NCBI GenBank assembly: GCA_034519525.1 | Contig: JAXHOJ010000051.1 | Coordinates: 113,161-177,160 of the forward strand | Origin: Gemmobacter sp034519525 | GTDB lineage: Bacteria; Pseudomonadota; Alphaproteobacteria; Rhodobacterales; Rhodobacteraceae | Length of the DNA stretch: 64,000 bases | Direction of reading: 5' to 3' | In this document: one piece after another, positions 1-9,020 of the stretch | How the letters are laid out: each line of letters begins with the position of its first letter | How positions within the stretch are numbered: position 1 is the first letter of the stretch | Position numbers and translations under genes: made by a program | The notes under the pieces: generated by a model | What the model saw: only the letters and a program-made list of their open reading frames with translations | Told to the model about the DNA's origin: nothing | The model's database searches: none

Positions 1-807
1 GCGTGCCTCCACCCGCGTCAGGAATTCCGAGGTCAGCGCGATTTCCGGCAGCAGCACCAGCGCCTGCCGACCGTGGCGCAGACATTCGGCCACCGCCTCC
101 AGATACACTTCGGTCTTGCCCGATCCTGTCACACCCTTCAGCAGCGTGGTGCCATAGCCGCCCTGCGCCACGGCGGCCACCAGCGCATCGGCAGCGGCCA
201 CCTGATCGCCCATCAGGGTCTTGCCATCCTTCGGGATCAGATCGGGATAGGGCAGATCGCGCGGCGCGTCCTCTTCGGCCACCACGCCTGCCTTCACCAG
301 CCCCTTGATGACCGATGACGAACAGGCCGCAGCTTCGGCCAGTTCGCCCAGCGTCACCGCGGCACCGCCGAAATCGCGCAGCGCCTCGATCACCCGCAGC
401 CGGGCATCGGTCAGCCGGTTGGGCACCGGGCCGGACAGGCGATAGACGCGGCGGTGGCCCGGCGCCTCGCCCAGCCCCGGCGCACGGGTGGCCAGCCGCA
501 GCATGGCGGGCAGGGGGGTCAGCGTGTAATCGGCGGCGCGGGACAGGAAGCTGCGCAGTTCGTCGCGCATCGGCCGGGCCTCCAGCACGCGCGACACCGG
601 GCGCAGCTTTGCCATGTCAAAGCTGCCCTCGCCCGGGCCCCAGACGACGCCCAGCATCCGCCGTGGTCCCAGCGGCACTTCCACGAAATCGCCCGTGCCG
701 CAGCCGCCTTCGGGCGCGCGGTAATCCAGGATGCCGGTCAGCGCCCGCCCCAGCGGTTCTGTCAGCAGCACACCGACCCGTTCACCCGCTGCGAAGATGC
801 GATCCAC
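1..807 (-). CDS. priA: Primosomal protein N' (PriA helicase), N-terminal part, cut by window start
   Basis: PriA is the 3'-5' DNA helicase that restarts stalled replication forks by loading the primosome. The first 269 codons are present and the reading frame is still open at base 1. The start is a GTG at 807 with AGAGAGG six bases before it; no ATG in this frame is better placed. The N-terminal part (about residues 1-110) looks like the DNA 3'-end binding domain, followed by a winged-helix-like stretch (residues 135-185). The helicase begins with the Walker A motif GVTGSGKT (about 225-232) and LLPEIALT, the motif Ia region typical of PriA. It is divergent from the transaldolase gene across a 90-base promoter region. 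The zinc-binding and C-terminal helicase parts lie outside the window. Confidence 0.93.
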   Translation of the reverse strand, partial: MDRIFAAGERVGVLLTEPLGRALTGILDYRAPEGGCGTGDFVEVPLGPRRMLGVVWGPGEGSFDMAKLRPVSRVLEARPMRDELRSFLSRAADYTLTPLPAMLRLATRAPGLGEAPGHRRVYRLSGPVPNRLTDARLRVIEALRDFGGAAVTLGELAEAAACSSSVIKGLVKAGVVAEEDAPRDLPYPDLIPKDGKTLMGDQVAAADALVAAVAQGGYGTTLLKGVTGSGKTEVYLEAVAECLRHGRQALVLLPEIALTSEFLTRVEAR

Positions 808-897
808 GCCAAGCCTCTCTTTAATCTGCCACTCCTTTGGGCTAATACGACCGCGAGAGCGCCTGCAACCCTGCATCGAATACAAAGGACGACCCGG

Positions 898-1551
898 ATG
901 AAATTCTTCGTCGATACCGCCGATGTCGCCGCCATTGCCGAGCTGAACGACCTCGGCATGGTGGATGGCGTGACCACCAACCCTTCGCTGATCCTGAAAT
1001 CGGGTCGTGACATTCTGGAAGTCACCAAGGAAATCTGCTCGATCGTCTCCGGCCCGGTGTCGGCCGAGGTTGTGGCGCTGACCGCGGACGAGATGATTGC
1101 CGAAGGCCGCAAGCTGGCCGAGATTGCGGAAAACATCACCGTCAAGGTGCCGCTGACCTGGGATGGGCTGAAGACCTGCAAGGTTCTGTCGGCGGAAGGC
1201 CGCATGGTCAACGTCACCCTGTGCTTCAGCGCCAATCAGGCCCTGCTGGCCGCCAAGGCGGGCGCAACCTTCATTTCCCCCTTCATCGGCCGTCTGGATG
1301 ACATCAACCTTGATGGCATGGATCTGATCGCGGATATCCGCCAGATCTATGACAATTATGGCTTCGACACCCAGATCCTGGCCGCCTCTGTCCGCACCGC
1401 GAACCATGTCACGCAATGCGCGCTGGTGGGCGCAGATGTGATGACGGCACCGCCGTCGGTCATCAAATCGCTGGCCACCCATGTGCTGACCGACAAGGGG
1501 CTGGACCAGTTCATGAAGGACTGGGCGAAAACCGGGCAGAAGATCCTCTGA
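898..1551 (+). CDS. fsa: Short transaldolase / fructose-6-phosphate aldolase family protein
   Basis: A 217-residue class I aldolase of the short transaldolase (TalC/FSA) family, a cytosolic enzyme of the pentose phosphate pathway transferring or cleaving a dihydroxyacetone unit. Visible marks are MKFFVDTAD at the N-terminus, GVTTNPSL (24-31), the Schiff-base lysine in ITVKVPLT (K83, aligning with the family lysine), and FISPFIGR. Length matches the family (about 215-220). Sequence alone does not say whether the activity is transaldolase or F6P aldolase; in Rhodobacteraceae it is usually annotated transaldolase. The start ATG at 898 begins the conserved MKFF. It is divergent from priA and followed by a terminator-like hairpin at 1574-1600. 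Confidence 0.95.
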   Translation: MKFFVDTADVAAIAELNDLGMVDGVTTNPSLILKSGRDILEVTKEICSIVSGPVSAEVVALTADEMIAEGRKLAEIAENITVKVPLTWDGLKTCKVLSAEGRMVNVTLCFSANQALLAAKAGATFISPFIGRLDDINLDGMDLIADIRQIYDNYGFDTQILAASVRTANHVTQCALVGADVMTAPPSVIKSLATHVLTDKGLDQFMKDWAKTGQKIL

Positions 1552-1573
1552 TCCTGTTTTCCGACTGATGTGC

Positions 1574-1600
1574 AAAGGCCCGCGCATGGCGTGGGTCTTT
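1574..1600 (+). terminator. Hairpin after the transaldolase gene
   Basis: A 12-base stem (arms at 1574-1585 and 1589-1600) closed by a 3-base loop, starting AAAGGCCC and ending GGGTCTTT, with two G-U pairs. It lies 23 bases after the stop codon and is followed by a weakly T-rich stretch, as expected for a rho-independent terminator. Confidence 0.6.
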
Positions 1601-1679
1601 GTCATTTTCCTGCAAAAATTTGCGGCGCGGTGCCGGAAAGCCTGTTATCCTGACGGGAAAAGAACAACGGGCAGTAAGC

Positions 1680-2372
1680 ATGATAGAACCGGACCTGCGG
1701 GACCGCCTCATGGCGGAGCCGGAAAAGATATTGGATGATCGCGATCTGATGCGCGCCCTGATCGCCGCGAATGACCGGGTGATCGGCGACAATGTCATCG
1801 ACCTGCGCGGCATGGCGCTGGATCGGCTGGAAACCCGGCTGGAACGGCTGGAGGATACCCACCGTTCGGTGATCGCCGCCGCCTATGAAAATCTGGCGGG
1901 CACCAATCTGGTGCATCGGGCGGTTCTGCAACTGCTTGATCCGCTGAATTTCGAGGAATTCCTGAAAACCCTGTCCGGTCCGGTGGCCACCACTTTGCGC
2001 GTCGACTGCATCCGGCTGGTGCTGGAATCGGTGCAAGAGGCGGATGATCCGGCGCTGCGGCGGCTGGGTGATGTGCTTTGCGTGGCGGAACCGGGCTTTG
2101 CCGAGGCCTATCTGGGCTTTGGCCGCCGCACCCAGCCGCGCCCGGTGCTGCTGCGCCAGACGGTGCCCGGATCGGATCAGATCTATGGGGATCGCGCCGG
2201 CTGGATCCGGTCAGAGGCGGTGATGCGGCTGGATCTGGGGCCGGGCCGCCTGCCGGGGCTGCTGGTGATGGGGGCGGAAGATCCGCATCATTTCAAGCCC
2301 GCGCATGGCACCGATCTGCTGGCCTTCTTCGCCGCCGTGTTCGAACGCACCATGCGGCGCTGGCTGTCATGA
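1680..2372 (+). CDS. DUF484 family protein
   Basis: A 230-residue DUF484 protein, a GAF-like family of unknown function that in proteobacteria sits next to xerC. A start at 1680 (MIEPDLRDRL) is preferred to upstream alternatives because it begins the conserved part. A helical, coiled-coil-like N-terminus (ETRLERLEDTHRSVI, near residues 50-65) leads into the DUF484 domain, with the typical motif LGPGRLPGLLVMGAEDPHHF near residue 205. Its stop codon overlaps the xerC start (ATGA), so the two are translationally coupled. The link to XerC suggests a role around chromosome-dimer resolution or division, but that rests on gene neighbourhood only. Confidence 0.9.
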   Translation: MIEPDLRDRLMAEPEKILDDRDLMRALIAANDRVIGDNVIDLRGMALDRLETRLERLEDTHRSVIAAAYENLAGTNLVHRAVLQLLDPLNFEEFLKTLSGPVATTLRVDCIRLVLESVQEADDPALRRLGDVLCVAEPGFAEAYLGFGRRTQPRPVLLRQTVPGSDQIYGDRAGWIRSEAVMRLDLGPGRLPGLLVMGAEDPHHFKPAHGTDLLAFFAAVFERTMRRWLS

Positions 2373-3298
2373 GCCTGGCCATCTCTCCGGCGGCACGGGC
2401 GGCGCTGGAAGATTGGCTGACCCATCTGCGCGCGCTGGACGGCCGGGCCGACAAGACGGTGATCGCCTATGCCGCCGATCTGCAGGGCTGGCTGTCCTTT
2501 CTTGGCCATCATCGCGGCGGCACCGAAGGCTTGCAGGCGCTGGTCGAGGTGCCGCTGACCGATCTGCGATCCTGGATGGCGCATGAACGGGGCAGGGGCG
2601 TTTCAGCCCGGTCTCTGGCGCGGTCGCTTTCGGCGGTGAAGGGCTTTACCGGCTGGCTGGCCGATCGCAACGGCTGGGATGCAACCGTCATCCTGCAGGC
2701 CCGCGCGCCGCGCTTTCAGAAAAAACTGCCCCGTCCGCTCAGCGTGACGGGCGCTGCCGATGTGCTGGACAGTATCGGTGACGATGCGCGCGAGGCCTGG
2801 GTGGCTGCCCGCGATGGTGCCGTGGTGACGCTGCTGTATGGCTGCGGCCTGCGGATATCCGAGGCTTTGGGGCTGCTGGGCGCCGATCATCCGCTGCCCG
2901 ATGTGCTGCGCATCCGCGGCAAGGGCGGCAAGGACCGGCTGGTTCCGGTGCTGCCTGCGGCGCGGGCGGCGGTAGAGCGGTATGTAGCCCTGTGCCCCTT
3001 TGATCTGGTGCCGGATCAGGCGCTGTTCCGGGGTACCAGAGGCGGCCCGCTGAACCCCCGGCTGATCGCGGCGGCGATGGAGCGGGTGCGCAACCGGCTG
3101 GGCCTGCCCGCAACCGCCACGCCCCATGCGCTCCGGCACAGCTTTGCCACCCATCTGCTGGGCGCGGGGGGCGATCTGCGCGCGATACAAGAGCTGCTGG
3201 GCCATGCCTCGCTGTCCACCACACAGGCCTATACGGCGGTAGATGCGGCACGGTTGATGGAAGTCTATCAGAATTCCCACCCCCGCGCCCGGGGCTGA
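2369..3298 (+). CDS. xerC: Tyrosine recombinase XerC
   Basis: A 309-residue site-specific tyrosine recombinase that with XerD resolves chromosome dimers at dif. The N-terminal SAM-like core-binding domain covers about 10-100 and the catalytic domain about 120-305. All catalytic residues are visible: R162 (CGLRISEAL), a lysine in GKGGKDR (184-190), H253 and R256 (HALRHSFATHL), H279 (LLGHASLSTT) and nucleophile Y288 (TQAYT). The start ATG at 2369 overlaps the DUF484 stop. The upstream extension of the open frame is out-of-frame reading through DUF484 and is not used. Confidence 0.95.
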   Translation: MSLAISPAARAALEDWLTHLRALDGRADKTVIAYAADLQGWLSFLGHHRGGTEGLQALVEVPLTDLRSWMAHERGRGVSARSLARSLSAVKGFTGWLADRNGWDATVILQARAPRFQKKLPRPLSVTGAADVLDSIGDDAREAWVAARDGAVVTLLYGCGLRISEALGLLGADHPLPDVLRIRGKGGKDRLVPVLPAARAAVERYVALCPFDLVPDQALFRGTRGGPLNPRLIAAAMERVRNRLGLPATATPHALRHSFATHLLGAGGDLRAIQELLGHASLSTTQAYTAVDAARLMEVYQNSHPRARG

Positions 3299-3411
3299 TT
3301 GCGCAGGAACACGCCTGATATCAAGGCATTGAGCGCGGAACTTTGTGCCAACCATCGCGGCAGGCCATCCGATTCTTGCCTTGGCGGGCCATTTGCGGCA
3401 TTGCTGGCAAC

Positions 3412-4116
3412 ATGACAGCACGTTTCAAAGCTCTTTTCGTCCATCTGTTCACCGGAACCGGCGCCGTTCTGGCCATGCTGGCCATGCTGGAAGCCGTTCA
3501 GGGCAAATGGGATGCCATGTTCGTCTGGCTGGTGGTGGCCCTGTTCGTTGACGGGATCGATGGACCCTTGGCCCGCCGCTACGATGTGAAAACCAACTGG
3601 CCCACCTATGACGGCGTGCTGCTGGATCTGATCATTGATTATCTGACCTATGTGTTCATTCCGGCCTTTGCCCTGTTCAATTCCGGCCTGCTGCCGGGCT
3701 GGACGGGCTGGCTGGCGATCATCGTCATCACCTATGGCTCGGTGATCTATTTCGTCGACACCCGGATGAAGACCAAGGACTATTCCTTCGCGGGCTTTCC
3801 GGCCTGCTGGAACATGTTCATCCTGGTGATGTTCGCGCTGAAACCGGGCGAGGGCGTGATCCTGTTCAGTGTCATCGCGCTGACCGTGGCGATGTTCACC
3901 AATCTGAAGTTCATTCACCCCACCCGCACCAAACGCTGGCGCAATGTCAGCCTGCCCATCGCGCTGGCCTGGACCTTCTTTGCCGGCTGGGCGGCCTGGG
4001 TCGATTTTCACCCGGCCAGCTGGGCGCATTGGGGGCTTGTCGTCACCTCGCTCTATCTGACCTTCGCGGGCATCGCGCAGCAGATCATCCCCGAACGCCC
4101 CAAGCGCATCGCCTGA
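3412..4116 (+). CDS. pcs: Phosphatidylcholine synthase
   Basis: A 234-residue integral membrane CDP-alcohol phosphatidyltransferase condensing choline with CDP-diacylglycerol to make phosphatidylcholine, the Pcs route of alphaproteobacteria. The extended CDP-alcohol signature of Pcs (D-G-x2-A-R-x12-G-x3-D-x3-D) is present, from DGPLAR (50-55) to G68, D72 and D76. At least six hydrophobic segments follow, including LAIIVITYGSVIYF and the C-terminal LVVTSLYLTFAGIA. The ATG at 3412 gives the conserved N-terminus TARFKALFVHLFTGTGAV; the open frame extends upstream without conserved sequence. The gene is convergent with a DMT exporter 10 bases away. Confidence 0.92.
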   Translation: MTARFKALFVHLFTGTGAVLAMLAMLEAVQGKWDAMFVWLVVALFVDGIDGPLARRYDVKTNWPTYDGVLLDLIIDYLTYVFIPAFALFNSGLLPGWTGWLAIIVITYGSVIYFVDTRMKTKDYSFAGFPACWNMFILVMFALKPGEGVILFSVIALTVAMFTNLKFIHPTRTKRWRNVSLPIALAWTFFAGWAAWVDFHPASWAHWGLVVTSLYLTFAGIAQQIIPERPKRIA

Positions 4117-4126
4117 CGCTGGCGGC

Positions 4127-4993
4127 CTATAGCCGGGTCACGATCACGCCCGCCACGATCATCAGCGCGGCCAAGGCCTTGTCGCGCGTCATCCTTTCCC
4201 CGAACACCAGCCAGCCGATCAACACCGCAAACAGGATCGAGGTTTCGCGCAGCGCCGCCACCACGGCAATCGGCGCCACGGTCATTGCCCAGATCGAAAT
4301 CGCATAGGCGCCATAAGAGGCGGCAGAGGCAAAGGTGCCCACGGCCCAGGCACGCGGCTGCCAGGGCAGCACACGCCAGCCGCGCAGGGCCAGCGTCCCG
4401 GTGGTGAAGATCAGCCCGTCCAGCACGAAGACCCAGGCGACATAGGTGATGGCATCGCCTGACACCCGCGCGCCCAGCCCGTCGATCAGCGTATAGGCGG
4501 CGGTGGCGGCAGCCGATCCCAGCGCGAAGGGCAAGAGGCGGCGGCTTTCGCCATCGGTGAACACGCCCCGCGCCATCAGCGCGATCCCGGCCGCCAGCAG
4601 GGCGATGCCCGCATATTGCGGGGCGGTGATATCATCGCTCAGGAAGGCGGCGCCGACCAGCGCCACCACCATGGGCGCGGCGCCCCGCGCGATGGGATAG
4701 ACGCGGGACAGATCGCCGCGGTCATAGGCGAAGGTCAGGAAGGTCTTGTAGAAGAAATGCGTGCAACCCGCCGCAATCGCCCAGGGCCAGGCCTCGGCCA
4801 GCATGGGCGGGCGGGGCAGGGCGATGGCGAGGCCGATGGGAATTTCGGCGACTGACAGGATCAGCATCGCCCTCAGCCGCGAAGTGCCGATCTTGATCAG
4901 CGCGTTCCACAAGGCGTGAAGAAAGGCTGCGCCCAGAACGGCGAGAAGAACCCAGATCGTCACCTGCCTGCTCCTGTCTTGCCGATCCGGCAT
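4127..4993 (-). CDS. DMT superfamily (EamA) membrane transporter
   Basis: A 288-residue inner-membrane protein with about ten hydrophobic helices in two EamA halves, the drug/metabolite exporter fold. The first helix carries AAFLHALWNALIKIG, typical of a Rhodobacteraceae EamA subgroup; the second half ends with RETSILFAVLIGWLVFGERMTRDK, the usual EamA signature near the last helices. Substrate cannot be read from the sequence. ATG 4993 is used; a GTG at the VTIWVLL position twelve residues in is a possible alternative. The gene ends next to pcs (convergent), and a dispersed intergenic element lies upstream, between it and ogt. Confidence 0.85.
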   Translation of the reverse strand: MPDRQDRSRQVTIWVLLAVLGAAFLHALWNALIKIGTSRLRAMLILSVAEIPIGLAIALPRPPMLAEAWPWAIAAGCTHFFYKTFLTFAYDRGDLSRVYPIARGAAPMVVALVGAAFLSDDITAPQYAGIALLAAGIALMARGVFTDGESRRLLPFALGSAAATAAYTLIDGLGARVSGDAITYVAWVFVLDGLIFTTGTLALRGWRVLPWQPRAWAVGTFASAASYGAYAISIWAMTVAPIAVVAALRETSILFAVLIGWLVFGERMTRDKALAALMIVAGVIVTRL

Positions 4994-5107
4994 AGGGCGG
5001 GCGCGGCGTGGCTGCTTGGCGGATTGCGACAGTTTTGTAAAGTCTTGTGCTGGGGCAGGGGGCTGCCGCCCCCTCTTGGCGCGTGCCGCGCCAATTCACC
5101 CCTGCGG

Positions 5108-5128
5108 GTATTTGGGCCAAGAGGAAGG
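5108..5128 (+). repeat. Single arm of a dispersed intergenic element
   Basis: A 21-base sequence starting GTATTTGGGCC and ending AAGAGGAAGG; its exact reverse complement occurs at 14882-14902. Related, paired versions are at 33521-33637 and 54681-54747. It lies in the 140-base gap between the ogt stop and the DMT exporter start, next to G/C-rich runs that can pair locally. It has no coding role that I can see. Confidence 0.65.
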
Positions 5129-5133
5129 GGGGA

Positions 5134-5583
5134 TCAGATCAACAGGCCTGCCGCCCCTTCATGGCGCAGCAGTGCGACCTTGGTTTCCACCCCGCCGGGC
5201 GCGGAAAAGCCGCCCAAAGTGCGGCGGCCCAGCACCCGGTGGCAGGGGATCAGGATCGGCAGCGGGTTGGCGCCGCAGGCCTGGCCGATGCCGCGCGCCG
5301 GGGTGCCAAGCGCGGTGGATAACTCGCCATAGCTGCGGGTTTCGCCGAAGGGGATGGCCGCCATGGCGCGGCGCACCTTCTCTTGCAACCCGCTGGCATA
5401 ATCCAGCGGCAGGTCGAACACCTGCAGCCGCCCGTCGAAATAGGCGGCGATCTGGGCCAGCGCCTCGGCGATCAGCGGGCTGGCCGGGCAATCGGCATGG
5501 CGCCAGCGCAGATGGGTCAGCACCCCGCCGCTTTCACGCAGCGAGATCGGGCCGAAGGGTGATGGATAGGTGATGCCGGTCAT
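5134..5583 (-). CDS. ogt: Methylated-DNA--protein-cysteine S-methyltransferase
   Basis: A 149-residue suicide repair protein moving the methyl group from O6-methylguanine to its own cysteine. The active site is IPCHRV with C114, preceded by the helix-turn-helix region SYGELSTALG and by GQACGANPLPI, which are all standard for the MGMT family. The N-terminal ribonuclease-like domain is short (about 1-65), so this is the Ogt type without an Ada N-domain. Length fits the family. It is a stand-alone gene between ileS and the DMT exporter. Confidence 0.95.
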   Translation of the reverse strand: MTGITYPSPFGPISLRESGGVLTHLRWRHADCPASPLIAEALAQIAAYFDGRLQVFDLPLDYASGLQEKVRRAMAAIPFGETRSYGELSTALGTPARGIGQACGANPLPILIPCHRVLGRRTLGGFSAPGGVETKVALLRHEGAAGLLI

Positions 5584-5649
5584 GCCCCCGGTTTACCGGC
5601 AGGGCGCCGGAAAGGCGAGGGGGCGCGCCGTGGCCCGCCCCCTGATCTG

Positions 5650-8600
5650 TCAGCCCAGAGCCGCGTCACAGCGGGCGCAGGTATGGGGGTGCTTGTGGGT
5701 GCCGACATCCGGCAAGATCTGCCAGCAGCGGGCGCATTTCTCGCCCTCTGCCGTTTCGAACACCACCGCCACACCCGGCACTTCGGGCAGGCGGAACGCC
5801 TCGGCCGGGGCCGGATCGGCGGTCAGCGAGATGGCCGAGGTGATGCAGGCCTGCGCGAAATCCACCGATTTCAGCGCGGCCAGCACGGCAGCATCTTCCA
5901 CATGCACCACCGGCGCGGCCTCAAGCGAAGCGCCGATCACCTTGGCGGTGCGCTGCACCTCCAGCGCGGCGGTCACCACCCGGCGCACCTGCCGGATCTG
6001 TGCCCATTTCGCCGCCAGCGGCTCGTCCAGCCAATCCTTCGGGGTATCCGGGATATCCTGCAGATGGATCGACGATCCGGCGCCGGGGAAGCGCTCCAGC
6101 CAGACCTCTTCCATGGTGAAGACCAGGATCGGGGCCAGCCAGCTGGACAGGCGATGGAACAGGATATCCAGCACCGTGCGCGCGGCGCGGCGGCGCAGCG
6201 CATCCGGCGCATCGCAATACAGAACATCCTTGCGGATGTCGAAATAGACCGAAGACAGATCGACGGTGCAGAAGGTGAACAGCTTCTGGAACACGCCCTG
6301 GAAATCATAGGCGGCATAGCCCTTGCGCACCTCGGTATCCAGTTCGGCCAGCCGGTGCAGCACCCAGCGTTCCAGTTCGGGCATATCGGCCGCATCCACC
6401 CGCTCGGCCTCGGTGAAGCCCGCCAGATTGCCCAGCACATAGCGCAGGGTGTTGCGCAAGCGGCGATAGCTGTCGGCCACGCCTTTCAGGATCTCTTTCC
6501 CGATGCGCAGATCCACCGTGTAATCGGCCTGCGCCACCCAAAGCCGCAGGATATCGGCGCCATATTCCTTGATCACCTGTTCCGGGGCCACGGTATTGCC
6601 CAGCGATTTGGACATCTTCATGCCCTTCTCGTCGAGCGTGAAGCCATGGGTCAGCACACCACGATAGGGCGCGCGGCCCTTGGTGCCGCAGGCCTGCAGC
6701 ATCGAGGAGTGGAACCAGCCGCGATGCTGGTCGGTGCCTTCCAGGTAAAGATCGGCCAGACCGTCTTCGCTGCCATCCGCCCGGTCGCGCAGCACGAAGG
6801 CATGGGTCGAACCACTGTCGAACCACACATCCAGCACGTCGAAGACCTGTTCATAATCCGACGGATCGACGATGCCCTGCAGCACCTTTTCCTTGAATCC
6901 CTGCACATACCAGACATCGGCGCCATCTGCCTCGAAAGCCGCCGCGATGCGGGCGTTCACTTCGGCGTTGCGCAGCAGGAAATCGGCGTCGGTGGGTTTG
7001 GCGCCCTTTTTGGTGAAGCAGGTCAGCGGAACGCCCCAGGCCCGCTGGCGCGACAGCACCCAGTCTGGCCGCGCCTCGATCATCGAATGGAGGCGGTTGC
7101 GGCCCGTAACGGGCGTCCATTGCACCAGCTGGTTGATCGAGTTCAGCGCGCGTTTGCGGATCGTTTCGCCATAGGTGTTCATGCCATCGTCCAGCGGCTT
7201 GTCGACGGCGACAAACCACTGCGGCGTATTGCGATAGATCAGCGGCGCCTTGGAGCGCCACGAATGCGGATAGCTGTGCTTCAGCTTGCCCTTGGCAAAC
7301 AGCGCCCCGGCCCCATGCAGCGCCTTGATATTGCTGACGTTGGCCGGGCCTTCCTTGCCATCGGGCAAAATGATGTGCTGGCCGGCAAACAGCGGCAGAT
7401 CCTTGCGATAGGTGCCATCGGCTTCGACGTTATAGGTCATCGGCAGGCCGAATTTCAGGCCAAGCTGATAGTCGTCATCGCCATGGCTGGGCGCGGTATG
7501 GACAAAGCCCGTGCCCGCGTCATCGGTGACGTGATCGCCGGGCAGCAGCGGAACATCGTAGTCCCACTCGCCGTTGCCGTTCTCGATGCCGCGATAGGGG
7601 TGGGCGAGCACATGCCGTCCAGCTCTGCCGCTGCACTTGTCGACCGCATCGCGAGACTATCCAAGCTTTCAACCTTGGACTGTTGCCATTACGCCTTCTG
7701 CAAGTTTGTCTGCCAAAACAATCACGCCTCGCCGACTTGTGCAGTTGCATCTTCGGCGGTGCCATCAACTTCGGTAGAGACCATAGGGAAGTCTGCTGGA
7801 TTAAAGGCGACGGCGCGGTTTTGCGGGATGGTCCACGGCGTTGTGGTCCAGATCACAACCGAAGGTCGCGCCCGTCTGTAATCACGGTATTGATCGTCGC
7901 TGACTGCATTTGCGGCTTTCAGCCTCCGCGCTGAGTCAGCCCCAGCACGCCGCAGGTCATCATTCCCGTAACTGACGATCTTAAACCGCACCCAGACCAT
8001 ATGGCTGGTATGGTCGTGATATTCGACCTCGGCCTCGGCCAGCGCGGTCTTTTCCACCGGCGACCACATCACGGGTTTGGACCCCTGATACAGGCTGCCG
8101 TTCATCAGGAATTTCATGAATTCCTCGGCGATCACCGCTTCGGCGTGGTAATCCATCGTCAGGTAAGGATCGGCCCAGTTGCCGGTGATGCCCAAGCGCT
8201 TGAATTCTTCGCGCTGAATGTCGATCCAGCCTTCGGCAAACTTGCGGCATTCCTGACGGAAGGCGACGATATCCACATCGTCCTTGTCCAGGCCCTTGGC
8301 GCGGTATTGCTCTTCGATCTTCCATTCGATCGGCAGGCCGTGGCAGTCCCAGCCGGGCACATAGCGCGCATCGCGGCCCAGCATCTGCTGGCTGCGCACG
8401 ATGAAATCCTTGAGGATCTTGTTCAGCGCGTGGCCGATATGCAGGTGGCCGTTGGCGTAAGGAGGGCCGTCATGCAGGGTGAAAGGGGCGCGGGGGGCGG
8501 CCTTGGCCTTGTCGCGCAGCCGGTCATAGATGCCGATCTCGGCCCAGCGCGCCAGCCAGGCCGGTTCGCGGGCGGGCAGGCCCGCGCGCATCGGGAAATC

Positions 8601-8660
8601 GGTTTCGGGCAGGAAGACGGGGTATTTCGGGTCGGCGGTTTCAGGCGTGTCGGCGCACAT
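5650..8660 (-). CDS. ileS: Isoleucyl-tRNA synthetase, reading frame broken by about three indels
   Basis: IleRS charges tRNA-Ile and proofreads valine; it is essential. The N-terminal piece (8660 down to 7722) has the class I HIGH motif in NGHLHIGHALNK and the start of the CP1 editing domain (VIWTTTPWTIPQNRA). The second piece (7611 down to 5650) continues CP1 (GTGFVHTAPSHG), KMSKS (GMKMSKSLGN), the anticodon-binding domain and a C-terminal zinc-finger-like CARCW...CARCD. Between the pieces the conserved LADKLAEGVMA and MVLAHPYRG strings reappear in shifted frames, implying single-base losses near 7736, 7680 and 7612. As the gene is indispensable I treat these as sequence errors. The stretch 7621-7920 is also poorer in GC (about 55 percent by hand count) with different codon choice. 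Confidence 0.93.
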
Positions 8661-9020
8661 CTCGGGCAGTCCTTGAAATCTCGGCGGATTGTCGGCGGAA
8701 GGCGGCCCTTCAGGGGGCCGCGGAATGGCAGGTAACCCGGCAGCTCGTCAGAGCGCCGGGCCCGTAATTCGATGGATGAGCGCGGAACGGGTCATCATGG
8801 CGGCCTTATACGCAAGCGCCGCATCCGGGTCCAGCACTGCGATGCGGCTTGCCTAAGCGGCGCCCCGGGCTTGCGCTTCTGGGGGCGTCAGTCTTGCGCC
8901 ACCGCCCGGCGTGGCGCCGGTGGGGCGGGCCGGTGTGCGGGTCGTCAGTTCAGATTGTCGGCCCCTGGGGCCTGAGCAGCGCAGAGAACCTGCCGCTTTC
9001 CATGGCAGACCGCAGCTGGT
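8661..9020. other. 360-base gap between ruvB and ileS
   Basis: No convincing gene is seen. On the minus strand a GTG-started frame of under 30 codons with no recognisable similarity precedes ileS. The ileS leader must lie here; AAGGAC about 10 bases before the ileS ATG is a plausible ribosome-binding site. The neighbouring genes carry indels, so a short frame could have been hidden, but I cannot point to one. Confidence 0.4.

Noticed and set aside
5683..7881. 732-codon open frame on the plus strand
   Set aside because: It lies antisense to ileS and its sequence is His/Gln/Gly/Arg-rich, the usual reading of the opposite strand of GC-rich codons; no domain or ribosome-binding site.
8772..8975. 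67-codon plus-strand frame in the ruvB-ileS gap
   Set aside because: Arg/Gly-rich with no ribosome-binding site, no resemblance to any family, opposite to the direction of all neighbours.
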